DNA of 64,000 nt, taken from contig CM073202.1 in NCBI GenBank assembly GCA_037042915.1, positions 1,364,001 through 1,428,000 on the forward strand. The letters run 5' to 3'. The stretch is from Auricularia sp. M13. Taxonomy: Eukaryota > Basidiomycota > Agaricomycetes > Auriculariales > Auriculariaceae. A program made the position numbers and the translations under genes. Of this stretch, positions 10,627-20,910 are shown one piece after another; positions within the stretch are counted from its first letter, which is position 1; every line of letters begins with the position of its first letter. The notes under the pieces were generated by a model. It ran no database searches. It had not been told where the DNA came from and saw only the letters and a program-made list of their open reading frames with translations.

Positions 10627-12618
10627 TTACTGTGCCTTCGGGACACGCTTGACGCCGTTGTGAGCGAGATCATTTCTCGTGCCGGACGCTGCAACCAATG
10701 GTAAGCCGCCACAGTGACTCTTTATGTTTATGAGTACTCACGAAGACCCGACAGAACGTTGTCCTGTGCGAGCGATTCTATAAGGCGCGTCAGAGACCAA
10801 CGAGGGCCCGCAGTATGGGCGCGACGTACGGATGCGCGTGCGCATGGCGGCCGGGGTCGTGTTGCCCTCTGTGCTGATGAGGTATGCCTGTTCAACGAGT
10901 GAGTCCATTTACTCTGAATATTTATGAGTCAATACTCACCACAAGGCCAGCGACATGGGGTGAGGCCATGCTATCGGGTGCGTCAGCAATAGTAACGTAT
11001 AAATGGGCATCAGCATACCTCGTTCCCGAAATGCTCTTCGTTGCTGTCGTGCTGCCAATCCACGTGGAGGTGATGCTGTATACCCGTCATGCCGTATACT
11101 GTGGAATGTCTATCTCAACTTACGATAGGCCTGGTGCGAAGACGGCCACGGGGCTGCCGTAGTTGGAGAATGTCGCACGCTTGTCGTCAATCTAAACGGA
11201 GCGTCTCAGGTGTAGGCTCTTAACCGAGTCTCAGAGATCCTTACCGTCGATGCACCAACGGCAATGACGCCGGATGCACGGGCAGGCGATACGTTGGTTG
11301 CCTGTGAAGCAAGGTCAACAATGTCCTATGGCGAGGAGATATTAACTTACGTCTTGGTTTTCATTTCCAGCGGCCACCTGCGATAGAGGTTCAGAATCAC
11401 CATGAACAGTAGAGCGGCACACTGACTACAACATGAACTCCATTGCTCGCGGCGCCGTCGACTGCTCGGTCAAGCGCCTGGCTGATGTAACCTCCGAGAC
11501 TCAGGTTGATCACCGAAGGACGCCCTGTTTGCCTGAGGGACGCGATGGTTAGTGCCCGACAGCCCGTCCCTTGCGATGTGCTTACTGGGCGCGTGTAACA
11601 GCCCAAGTAATACCGCTGATCACGTCGGACAGCGAGCCCTCGCCCTCATCGTCAAGGCACTTGACTGCATATGCCGTCGCCTTCTTCGCGACGCCGTACC
11701 GAGTCTTTCATGAGGTCAGCGTCATCCTTCAATAGAAAGAGTGCCTCTGCTCACGCCAATTGCAGTGCCCGCCACATGCGTTCCATGGCCGTTCCCATCG
11801 TTCTTCGGATAGTCACCGAAGGTCTTCCCCCACTTGGCGCGACCTCCGAAGTCCTTGTGAGCAATGTTGATACCCTGCGAAAGATGTCAATGAATGCCTG
11901 ATGGCGGAAGTGGAGATTCGACGTACGGTGTCGACGACGTAGATGTCAGCTGTGTATACATTTGGTGAGGCACAATTCCGCCGATGCACAAGCTCCATTA
12001 CTCACTGCCATTTCCGGCCTTGCTGTCGTAGACGTAGCTGAACGTCAAAGATTTGGCATTCTGGTTGCCGGGCTTGGCTCTCTGGCTGATGCGGTTCAGC
12101 CCCCAAGGCGCGTCCGTCCTAACCACTTGTCAAAACAGCAAATTTCGACCAGACGAACAGGGTACGAACTGTGTTTTCGTGCTGAATGTATGGAGCAGGG
12201 CATCCCTGCGCGCAATAATCAGCACGTTCAGTGGATCTGGGTGTTGCTACGGGACGCACTCTTCAATGGCCTCGACGCTCGGGTCCTCGCGCATCTTCTC
12301 AATGGCTGCATCTGCAGGCGAGGACATTAGACGCGCATCTAAAGACATTGAGATGCGCCGCAACGCACCAGAGAATACGCCAGCGAATCCGTTGTACACA
12401 TCCGTGTTCCACTTCTGGTGCGTGACCTGAACGTCTGACGCCGCCTGCGCCGCGCTCATCTTGCCATCCCTATCCGCGCTAGGCTTGAGCGTGATGATGT
12501 ACGACTTGGAGACGCGTTTTCCGTTCGCGCGCTGAATCGTGATCTTTTTGTCCGACGCGGGAGCCGCCGCCGCGAGAAGGCCCGCCGAAGCAGCCGCGAT
12601 GAGGAATGACAGACGCAT
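10627..12618 (-). CDS. Secreted subtilisin-like serine protease (proteinase K type, S8 with I9 propeptide)
   Basis: The ATG at 12618 gives a signal peptide ([20 protein letters not shown]) and an I9 inhibitor propeptide ([25 protein letters not shown]). Roughly a dozen introns follow. The mature start is [14 protein letters not shown]. The catalytic triad is complete: Asp in YVVDTG, His in GHGTHVAGT, Ser in [13 protein letters not shown]; the oxyanion Asn is in VAAGNENQ. It stops at TAA 10629-10627 after KRVPKAQ. The catalytic Asp is carried by an exon of only about 23 nt. A nutritional or autolytic extracellular or vacuolar protease is the family expectation. The donor GTAGCA after EECVP is weak but keeps frame. 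Confidence 0.9.
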
Positions 12619-12671
12619 TGTGCTGTGAGTGTGCGGTCGAATTGTAGACAGCGTTAGCTATTGCCAGGAGG

Positions 12672-12678
12672 TATTATA
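12672..12678 (-). promoter_or_regulatory. Candidate TATA element of the protease gene
   Basis: TATAATA on the minus strand, about 55 nt upstream of the protease ATG at 12618. Position and sequence fit a core promoter; no other support. Confidence 0.35.
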
Positions 12679-14846
12679 GGCGAGATATTGGGGCTTGGCC
12701 TGAGCGCGGACCGCGCGCGGGTGCCGCGGGGCGATCGCGTTTCAGTGCGGGCTGGCGGTGTTGCTCTGCTCCTCATCGATGTCGATGACGACGCCCAAGC
12801 CAGTCTCATGCTGCCTGCCCGCCGCGTAAGTCCGAGTCGTCGGAGGCTCGCCGTCTGGGAATGAGTATTTGCGATGGAGCCACTCCGGCGTGGGGCCGTC
12901 GTGCCACTGTTCCCTCCGCCGTACTTCGAGCTTCGACTGTGTCTAACTTCACTGCCCTCCCGGACCCTCTACAGTACTGTACTGTATGCATTTGTCACCT
13001 CCTCGGAGAAATCTCCTCGAGGCGTGCGGGCTCAATTGTCCAAGATTCTATCCAACCCAAATCTTGAATTCCTCTCATTGGAAGGGAACGCTATTGTTCC
13101 GTCCGAAGCGGGTCGAATCCGGCGAACCAAAGTGCAGAACTCGGGAGTGCGTGAGCACCTAACTAGACGCCTGCAGGCTGGCCAAGGGGCATTCCTAATC
13201 TCAGTTGTCGCAAACGACCTGGTGGGGAATTAGCCTGCTAACTTACAGTGTGTCGATGTTTAGGACGAGTGAAAAAGTTTACAGCGCAAGGGGCGACTGA
13301 ATGAATGAAGCTGCCAGGGGACCCTTGCCAGACGGGCGACTACGCCCCTCATGACCAGGCTCCAGGCGTATTTCCCGGACAAGCAGCTGTCCGAGTCCGG
13401 CTGCTCTTTCACCATCGTCAAAGTCCCCACGATAGGATTGACGTGTCACTGAGACCACTGTTACGTATACGGGCCCAGCACGCGGAACGGGGCCATGCAG
13501 TTTTAGAGTATTAATAACAGCCCGGGGGTCTCCTTCAAGTTCGATATCAGCAAAGTGCAAGCTGGCCATGTCTCTGGGCACAAGCGCCGGAGATCTTCAA
13601 GGCAGAAAGCTTTAGCAATGCCACATACATAATGATGCCACAAGCTGCAAGTGCAAGACCGCCGTAACAGCCGAACTCGCCAGTGAGCCACCGTGAGTAG
13701 TTGGGACGTCCAGCCGCTGCCTCCAAGTACAACAACACCCGTCCCAAACTGATGGAGAAGTGCGGAGCGCCGTGCGAACCGCTCGTCGAATGGGCTTCAC
13801 GATCGCACTATCGCATGCAATCTCCCCTGGGACTGGGCAGCGTCAGCATCTCAGCTCGGGTTTTCAGCAGCTCCTGGTGCGTGGCGCCACCCACCGAAGT
13901 ATTACGTCCTACCAGTGCCGGCTGCTGTGCGCTGCGTATGCGTGAGAAAACTGGGAGGGGGGAACTGAGCCCGGGAACGAGCCTCGTAGAGCGGCCATGG
14001 GCGTCTTCTGTTCGGAGAACGCTCGCAGAGGATGCAGTCGTCGCCGCGACGTCAGCTCCTTCGGGCACAGAGAGCTCAGCTCAGACTCGATCTCATGATG
14101 AGTCTCTCTCAACGATAGGCCTTTGGGCGCCTCTAGAAAGGTATGATCGGGCTGCGAGTGGTAATGAGCTGTTGCGGTGAAGAGCCCCAGTACAGGTGGT
14201 TCGGACAGCTTGAGCTTCTGCTTCGCAGATCCAGCAAACACGACGAGATGAGATTGGAATGTCCATGGGAGTCTCGGCACTGTCTCCTGTCTCAACGAAG
14301 ACAAGCAAGCACTGGCTGACAGCCGCACGTGGCGGCGCTTGACCCGCCATTGGGGGGTACCCACAGCTGATTCGGTGCGTTATTCCGGAGGACGCATGGT
14401 TGGGCCGATCATCGTTACGGTCTTTCTAATGCTGTCCACTTTACTAGCAGAAAACGAGGGGAGCGCAATCAGTGTGCACGTCGCGGCGGAGACCTCACAC
14501 CTAATCTGTCCCAGTGGAGATCAGAAACCAGATCGCGGGGAAGGGACGGCGTCTTCGTGGGAGCACAAGGGAAAGCGTGCTACTAGCACGGGCGTCTGCC
14601 GAAGGGCGCTGGCTGGCAGAGAAGCAAGCGCACAGCACCAGCCGTGATTGAAACTGGAAACTGTCCAATGATTCGGCCTCGAGGCAGGGGTCCGACAGGG
14701 CACACCGTCAATTGGCTCCCGGGCTGCTTGCGATCCCCTCCACAGGTCCAAACGCGATGCGGTTCTTTATACACGGTATAATACTGGCGCAATCCGCCCG
14801 GGCACGGTTCGGCGCACGATGCAACTATACAGCTCGAAATAGCGGA
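12679..14846. other. Gene-poor 2.2 kb stretch with possible coding relics
   Basis: No complete gene could be assembled. On the minus strand around 14,240-14,200 the frame reads RRVCWICEAEAQ, resembling the first Cys pair of a RING-CH finger. Near 13,700-13,570 a frame contains a hydrophobic stretch (GGLALAACGIIMYVALL). These could be remains of a decayed membrane RING-CH gene, but no second Cys/His set was found and splice sites do not connect them. Confidence 0.25.
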
Positions 14847-15445
14847 TCAGTTGGTCTCCTCGAGCTCCTTGAGATACTTCTTCGCGTCCTCATCCTCGGC
14901 GCTGCTCAGAATCTGGATGCGGAGTGAGATGAGCTGGGGGTTCGCGTTCGCTGCGCACCTCAGTAAGGAGCTTGACGTATTCGGCCCGGGCAGCGTCCTT
15001 CGATGTGCCCTCGACAGACTTCCAGGCGTCCCTGGGCGCGTGGCGAGATTGGCGCTGCGAGATAGAGTGCGCACGGACTCACCACTTGGCCTTGCCGACA
15101 AAGTCGAGCAGGCCCGGTCGCGGTGTGTTGACGTCACCGACGGTCGCTGGGCGCTTAGCGTTAGCCACAAGCGTCGGGCGGGCTGGCGGGCGGGAATCTG
15201 CGACTTGCCCTGCTTGTAGTATTTGTAAAACTGCGCGAAACGGTCGGCCAGAGGTCAGCGCGGGCGGCGATTGGCGCTGCGGGGCGCGCACCTGGAGCTG
15301 CTGGTCCTGCGTGGGCTTGATGGGCCCTTCCTTCGGCAGGCCTGTGCGCGCGCGCGGGCGTGAGCATCGGCGCAGACGAATATATGCGGGGGGCCTATTT
15401 ACTCTGCACGATGGCGACGGCCTTGTTGAACTTGGTCTCGGACAT
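14847..15445 (-). CDS. ACB1: Acyl-CoA-binding protein
   Basis: The ATG at 15445 begins MSETKFNKAVAIVQS. Spliced exons give LPKEGPIKPTQDQQLQ, FYKYYKQATVGDVNTPRPG, LLDFVGKAKWDAWKSVEG and DAKKYLKELEETN, ending at TGA 14849-14847. This is the four-helix ACBP fold with the acyl-CoA-contacting Tyr/Lys residues (YKQATVGD, KAKWDAW). It carries long-chain acyl-CoA esters in the cytosol. The third intron (15208-15147) must begin with GC (CAGG|GCAAGT) to restore YKQATVGD. Length of roughly 100 residues is normal for the family with a slightly long C-terminus. Confidence 0.93.
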
Positions 15446-15591
15446 GGCGGCGGGGATGGTTGTCGTCGTTCAAGCCGTATCGATGCGTTAATGACGGAAT
15501 CAACCGCTTGAAGCTCCGCACGCATCTCGAATCCGCCAGCGGCGACGACCGCCCTACTGTCACTGTCTCTGCCGTCGTACGAACCAAGCAA

Positions 15592-17145
15592 ATGGCCGCA
15601 ATAGTCTCCAGCCCGTCGCGCGGGGCGGCCGCAGCGCCGTCGCCGCAGGAAATACAGCGCAAGCTCTCGACATCGCGCCCGAACAAGGCAGGCTGCGTCC
15701 CGCGCCGTCCCTGGGTCCTGCCTGACACTCCCCACAGCCGCCGCCGCCCGTCGCGCCGCTCTCGGGCGCAGAATCCGACTCGGACTCGGTCTTTTCGCCC
15801 GAGGCCCCGACGTCCGCCGTCTCGCTCTCGTTGTCCAGCGGCGCCTTCTTCAGCCCGACGACCGCCGCCCCGCTGACGGCCATTGTCGAGCGGCGCACGG
15901 CCAGCGGCGAGGAAACCGACGAGGACGACGAGGAAGAGGAGGGCTGGCGCGCCGCGACCGCCGGCCAGAAGGCGGTCAACAGCGCCGCCCAGGGCGTGCA
16001 GCCCGAGGTGCGCAAAGCCGGATATCTGTGGAAGAAGGGAATACGACGCAAGGTCCGTTCGTCCCCCGTCCTGTGCGCGCGGGCTCGTCTCACCGTTGTG
16101 GCAGACGTGGAAGAAGCGCTGGTTCGTCCTGCGGCTGCCGCATCTGGCCTACTACAAATCGTCCGCCGAGTACAAGCTGCTGCGGCTGCTGGATCTGCAC
16201 GAGGTGCACGCCGTCGCGACGTGCTCGCTCAAGCGGCACGAGCACACGTTTGGCATCGTGTCGCCGAATAGGACGTTCTATCTGCAAGCTGAATCCGAGG
16301 CCGAAATGCTCGACTGGGTCCAGGCGCTCAACGAGACCCGCGCCGCGCTGCAGAGCACGGCGAGCGTCAACGACGTCCCGCCTACGCCGCCGCCTGCGGC
16401 GCAGCCCATCACGATACCCCCGCCGTCGACGCCGCGGCGCAGGTCGGGCAGCGAGTCCCACAGCCCGCTGACACCGTCGCCACCCGCGCGGCTGCACATC
16501 CAAAATGTGACGTCGTCCGACTCGGACGAGCCGTCGCCGACGGTCCCCCAGTCGGCGACGCTGTCGCGGGCCATGGGGGGCGTGCTGCCCCCGTCTGGAT
16601 CTCAGGACCCGAGCAAGCCTGTGCTGTCTGGCTATCTGATGAAGTGCTCGCAGAAGCGGCGCAACTGGCGCAAGCGCTGGTTTACCCTTACGGGGGAGAA
16701 GCTGGTGTACACCGCCAGTCACATGGTACGAGGGTTCAGACCACTTCCGGCTGTTGTTGACAGCTCGCTTTGGCTTTCTTTGCTGCAGGACACGCGGCCG
16801 CACAGGGTGATCCAGCTTACTCAGATCGTGGACGCGCTCGAAGTGGACGTGCCGTTCCCTGGGGCAAAGCACGTCCCGCACCCGCCGCCTGCTGCGTCTC
16901 CGCCGTCGGGGCCGGCTGGGGAGGACGACGGAGCGGCACACACGTTCAAGGTGATCACGCCGAAGCGGACGCTGCTGCTGTGCGCGCCGAGCGAGGAGGA
17001 GGAGATCAAGTGGCTCAGCGCCATCCGCGCGCTGATTGCGCGACGATCTGGGGCCCCCGCGGACGGGACAGTGCGACGCAGCGGCCGGCGGCTGTCTGGT
17101 GCAGGGACGGGGGCGGGAGGCGCCGAGGGCGTGCGGGAGGGATAG
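15592..17145 (+). CDS. Double pleckstrin-homology domain protein
   Basis: The start MAAIVSSPSRG is followed by a short intron ending at CACAG before PPPPVAPLSGAESDSD; its donor is unclear (GTCCCG or a GC donor). An acidic linker (EETDEDDEEEEGW) leads to PH domain 1: VRKAGYLWKKGIRRK, TWKKRWFVLRLPHLAYY, HTFGIVSPNRTFYLQAESE, MLDWVQALNE. After a 100-residue Ser/Pro linker comes PH domain 2: SGYLMKCSQKRRNWRKRWFTL, RVIQLTQIVDALEV, HTFKVITPKRTLLLCAPSEE, IKWLSAIRALI. The K-x-K-R-W-F patterns suggest phosphoinositide binding. Architecture resembles small fungal tandem-PH adaptors such as Opy1; the partner is unknown. Confidence 0.85.
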
Positions 17146-17438
17146 TACTGTATGTATGCGTGGGTGTGGCCTGGAAGGGATAAACGCCGGACCGGTCCGT
17201 CCATTGCGGGCGTCTTATCGCAGCATACTGAGTGGGAGGAATTTGATGCCGCGAAGACAGTGTTAGGCCGTTGAAGTTGTACTTAGCGCTCAGAGTCAGA
17301 CTGATGGACGGGGCGAGTTCGGCGCCTCGTGTGTGCGCTTGCAAACCGACCGCAGGGGACGCGATCTTCCGCATATAAATCTCCGGCACGCTGCACCGCT
17401 CGTGCCCCGGCGCCTTTTTTTCCCTCCCCTCCTCTCCA

Positions 17439-20364
17439 ATGTCCATGTCGTCGAGCAGACCGCCCATGCTCCCAGAGCCCGTCCCCGTCCCAGACTACTC
17501 CCAGCGTCGCCAGGAGCCCGGCAAGGGCAAGGCCTCCACCCGCGCAAAGGCACGTCCGCCCCCGCCTGCCCCTGCCCCCTCTCAGCCGCCCGCCCGCCCG
17601 GCGCTAAAGACCGCGTGCTGACGCCCGTCCCCCCTCAGAGCGGCTGCTGGACCTGCCGCATCCGCCGCAAGGTGCGCCCGCGCCCGCACCGACGCGTCGC
17701 CGCTCACATTTTGCCGCTGCAGAAATGCGACGAAATAAAGACGCCCGAGGGTTTCTGCCAGACCTGCGTGCGCCTCAGGCTCGAGTGTCTGGGCTGGGGC
17801 TCGCGCCGTCCTGACTGGATGCGGGTGAGTACCAATTTAAAAAAAAAATCCCTTTCTTTCTTGCATTTTCCGCGGCGGTGGCTCACAAAAGACGCCCGCC
17901 CCCCTCCAGGAAAAGAATAATGTGCTCGAGCGGCGCGAAAAGATTAAAGAATTCCTCGCCACCAACGGCATGATCAAGGGCCACGCAGGCTCAATCTCGC
18001 GCACGCCCGCCGAGGCCCCGCCCGAAATACTCGCCCTCCGATACACCGGCCCCAGTCCGGCGCCCCGCGGCTCCGCCCCCGGCGACCCCGCCGCCCTCCC
18101 GCCGCTCCACGGCCACGACCAGGACAGGCGCCGCGACGGCAACGCGCTCCTCGACTTCGCCTACGTCGCCAGCGAGGCCGCGCAGCAGTTCGGCGGCGGC
18201 CCCGCCCATCTCCAGCACCCCATGGGCCCCATGGGCGGCATGCACATGGGCGCCCTCGCAGGCCTCGGCCCCATGTCCCGCAGCCCGCTCGACATGCCCG
18301 GCCCCATGCTCCCGCCGCTCAACATGTCGCTCGCCCAGCATGGCCTCGGCGCCCCGATCAGACGCGATACGCCGCTTTCCGAGAACATGGGTGGCCCGTC
18401 CCCCTTGGACCCTGCCCTCAGCGCCTACACGCTCTCTGACTACTCCGCACATCAAGACCCCGAGCTTACCCCCAGCGGCAGCGGCGCCCAGACAGCGGTG
18501 GACAGCAGCGGCGGCGGCGGGCGCTCGATAGTTAGCCTGCCTGGGAACTCACTCTGTAAATCTCCTTCCCCTTGTACGACTACCACCGATTGAACTCAGT
18601 TTTTTTGCCGCATTTGCAGGGGTCAATTCGTCCTACGCGCCTCCTTCGATTGATAGCTCGTTCGGCCGCCTCTACACCCAGCCGCTTAGCGATTTCGACG
18701 AGCTCGACAGCCCCGAGAACAACATCCCCAACGGCAGCACGATATTCTCGGGCGCCGCTGACGAGGAGCAGAAGGTCTACATCGACCAGGCCACGGGCAT
18801 GGTCATGCCCGCCTTCACCGTCGCCCCCCTTCGTTGGGTGGGCGAGATGCCGAACTCCAAGTTCGTCTTCCATTATCTCAAACATGTGCGGTTGCTTTCT
18901 TTTTTTTCTCTCTCGTGCATTGTTTCTGAGCCCCATGGTCAGGTGCTCCCCGTCCAGTACCTTCTTGCAGACCAGACGGCGATTCGTCATTGGACGTACC
19001 ATCTGGCGCTGACGAGCGAGGCGACCCGCTCCGCCCTCTGTTTGCTCGCCGCGCTCCACCAGCATTGCATGTCGCAGATGAGCATCACCGGCCCCGTCGG
19101 GAGCACGACGGAGCTCGATGTGTTCTACAGCAACACGCGCAAGGCCCTCCAGATGTCGAAGGATCTCACCGAGGGCGATGCCATGGCGAGTCTCCACGTA
19201 AGCGCCGACTTTCTTTTTTGCTGCGCTTGCAGCAAGGCACCTCCGTCATTTTGCTGATCTGAGGATCCGCTTGCCTTTTCCCTTTGCACAGGTGATCTCA
19301 TCGTTCTTGTTCGCCGGCGGACGCGGGCCCTGGCACGACTACCTCGAGCTCGCGTGCAAATGGGTGCAGGGTACGCTACAGGACCCGCAGTACGGGTCGC
19401 CCCGCAACGCCCTTCGCCATGCCTCTGCGTCCGTTAGGTTCATCGTGCGCGCGACGTTCTGGTTCGACTGTCTGGCGGCCATCTCGCAGGTGAGCAGAAT
19501 CGTTGCTCCCGAGGTCTAGAGGACAGGCGCTGACTGGGCCACGCGACAAACAGCTCCGAACCCCGCAGTTCCTGCACATCTATCGCGACCTGTTTGCGCC
19601 CATGGCGTCGATCGACTCGGACGACCCGGACGTGTCGATGATGGACGTCATGGGCTGCAGCGCGACGGGCTTCCTCTCGCTCGCGGAGATCGCCAACCTC
19701 GCGCACTGGAAGGAGGAGCAGCGCAAGCTCGGCAAGCTCTCGTACCCGCTGCTCGTCGAGCGCGGCCGCGACATCGAGAACCGCTTCCTCAACGCGCGCA
19801 GCTTCGAGCCGGGCGACGTGTCCTACGTCTCCGGCGCCAGCGCCGAGCTGCTGCTCACGCCCGACGGCGTCGAATTCCGCCGCCGCCTCGTGTCCAACGT
19901 CTTCCGCGCATCCGCCAAGGTCTACCTGCACTCCGTCATCTCTGGCGGGTTCCCCGAGAGTGCGTCACTTGCCCCGTCCCCCCGTTGATCGGAGCGTCGG
20001 TACTGATGCGAATGTCACTCTTGTCTGGACATGAACAGCCCCCGAGATCGCGAGTGGCGTGCAGGAGACGATTAACTGCCTGAAGGCCGTGCCTGGATAC
20101 AGCGACGCGTCCAGGGTCGTCGTGCGCAGCGTGGTGTTCTCCATCTGCATCGCCGGGTGCATGACGGACAACCCGAGCCAGCAGCAGTTCTTCTTGGACC
20201 AGCTCCAGGCGCTTGGCAAGGAGGCCGAGGTGCTCGGAAACTGCTCGCAGGCGCGGAAGCTCATGCAGCAGGTGTGGGCCAAGCGCCAGCAGACCGGTGG
20301 GGGAGAAGTCCAATGGCGCGAATCCATGTTCGAGTCCGGCCCTGGCATTCTCCTCCTGGCCTAA
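17439..20364 (+). CDS. Zn2Cys6 transcription factor with fungal-specific (DUF3468-like) domain, copy 1
   Basis: The start MSMSSSRPPML leads to a basic KGKASTRAK joined to SGCWTCRIRRKKCDE, then GFCQTCVRLRLECLGWG: six cysteines in the C-x2-C-x6-C pattern of a binuclear zinc cluster. The first intron (17550-17638) fits only as GC-AG (AAG|GCACGT). A long Pro/Met/Gly-rich linker (PMGPMGGMHMG) is followed by the alpha-helical regulatory domain: VFHYLKHVLPVQYLL, AICLLAALH-like SALCLLAALHQHC, FLDQLQALGKEAEVLG, QVWAKR, and ends ESGPGILLLA. About eight introns are present. It lies in tandem with a paralogue that follows in the same orientation. Targets are unknown. Confidence 0.88.
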
Positions 20365-20910
20365 ACGCTGGATGTGAAGAACCGAAAGCAAAGGTGCCTG
20401 GAAGCGCCCTTGGAACCGAAATCGAAGTCGCAGGGCGCCTACCTACTACGTTACTACTTGCGGGAGAACAGGGGGGGATCGAAGGAAAGTTGCTATCTTG
20501 TCGTCTGGTCTCTTCTTGCTGTCTCGCTATTGCCTCCCAATTGCTCTCTTTGCCTCTGTGTTTGTTATCGTCTGCGAAACCGCTGCCCAAATGGTGTAAT
20601 GTACTAAACGCTGACTGCTGAGTAGAATTGTACGAAATGTAATGGTGTGGAAGGCACTGAGCAGGCCTGTCGGAAGAAGGGGGGCTGTGCACGATGGGTC
20701 CGCGTGGTACGCGCGACGGACATTCGGCACGGCAGTCTCATCTGGCGTTACAGCTTTGGACAGATTATTTTCTGAGCGTTTTGCCGTTTATGGACGTGCC
20801 GGTTGTACTGTGAAAGGCGATCTCCGTGCACGGTGTTGTTGTGGAGGAGTATGTAAACGAGCGAGGCTCTCTCGCCGCTGTCCGTCTTCCTTTCCCGCTC
20901 CCTGGCGTCG

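Noticed and set aside
13100-13125. B-box-like gggtcgaatcc suggesting a tRNA
   Set aside because: The T-stem does not pair and no A box or acceptor stem fits.
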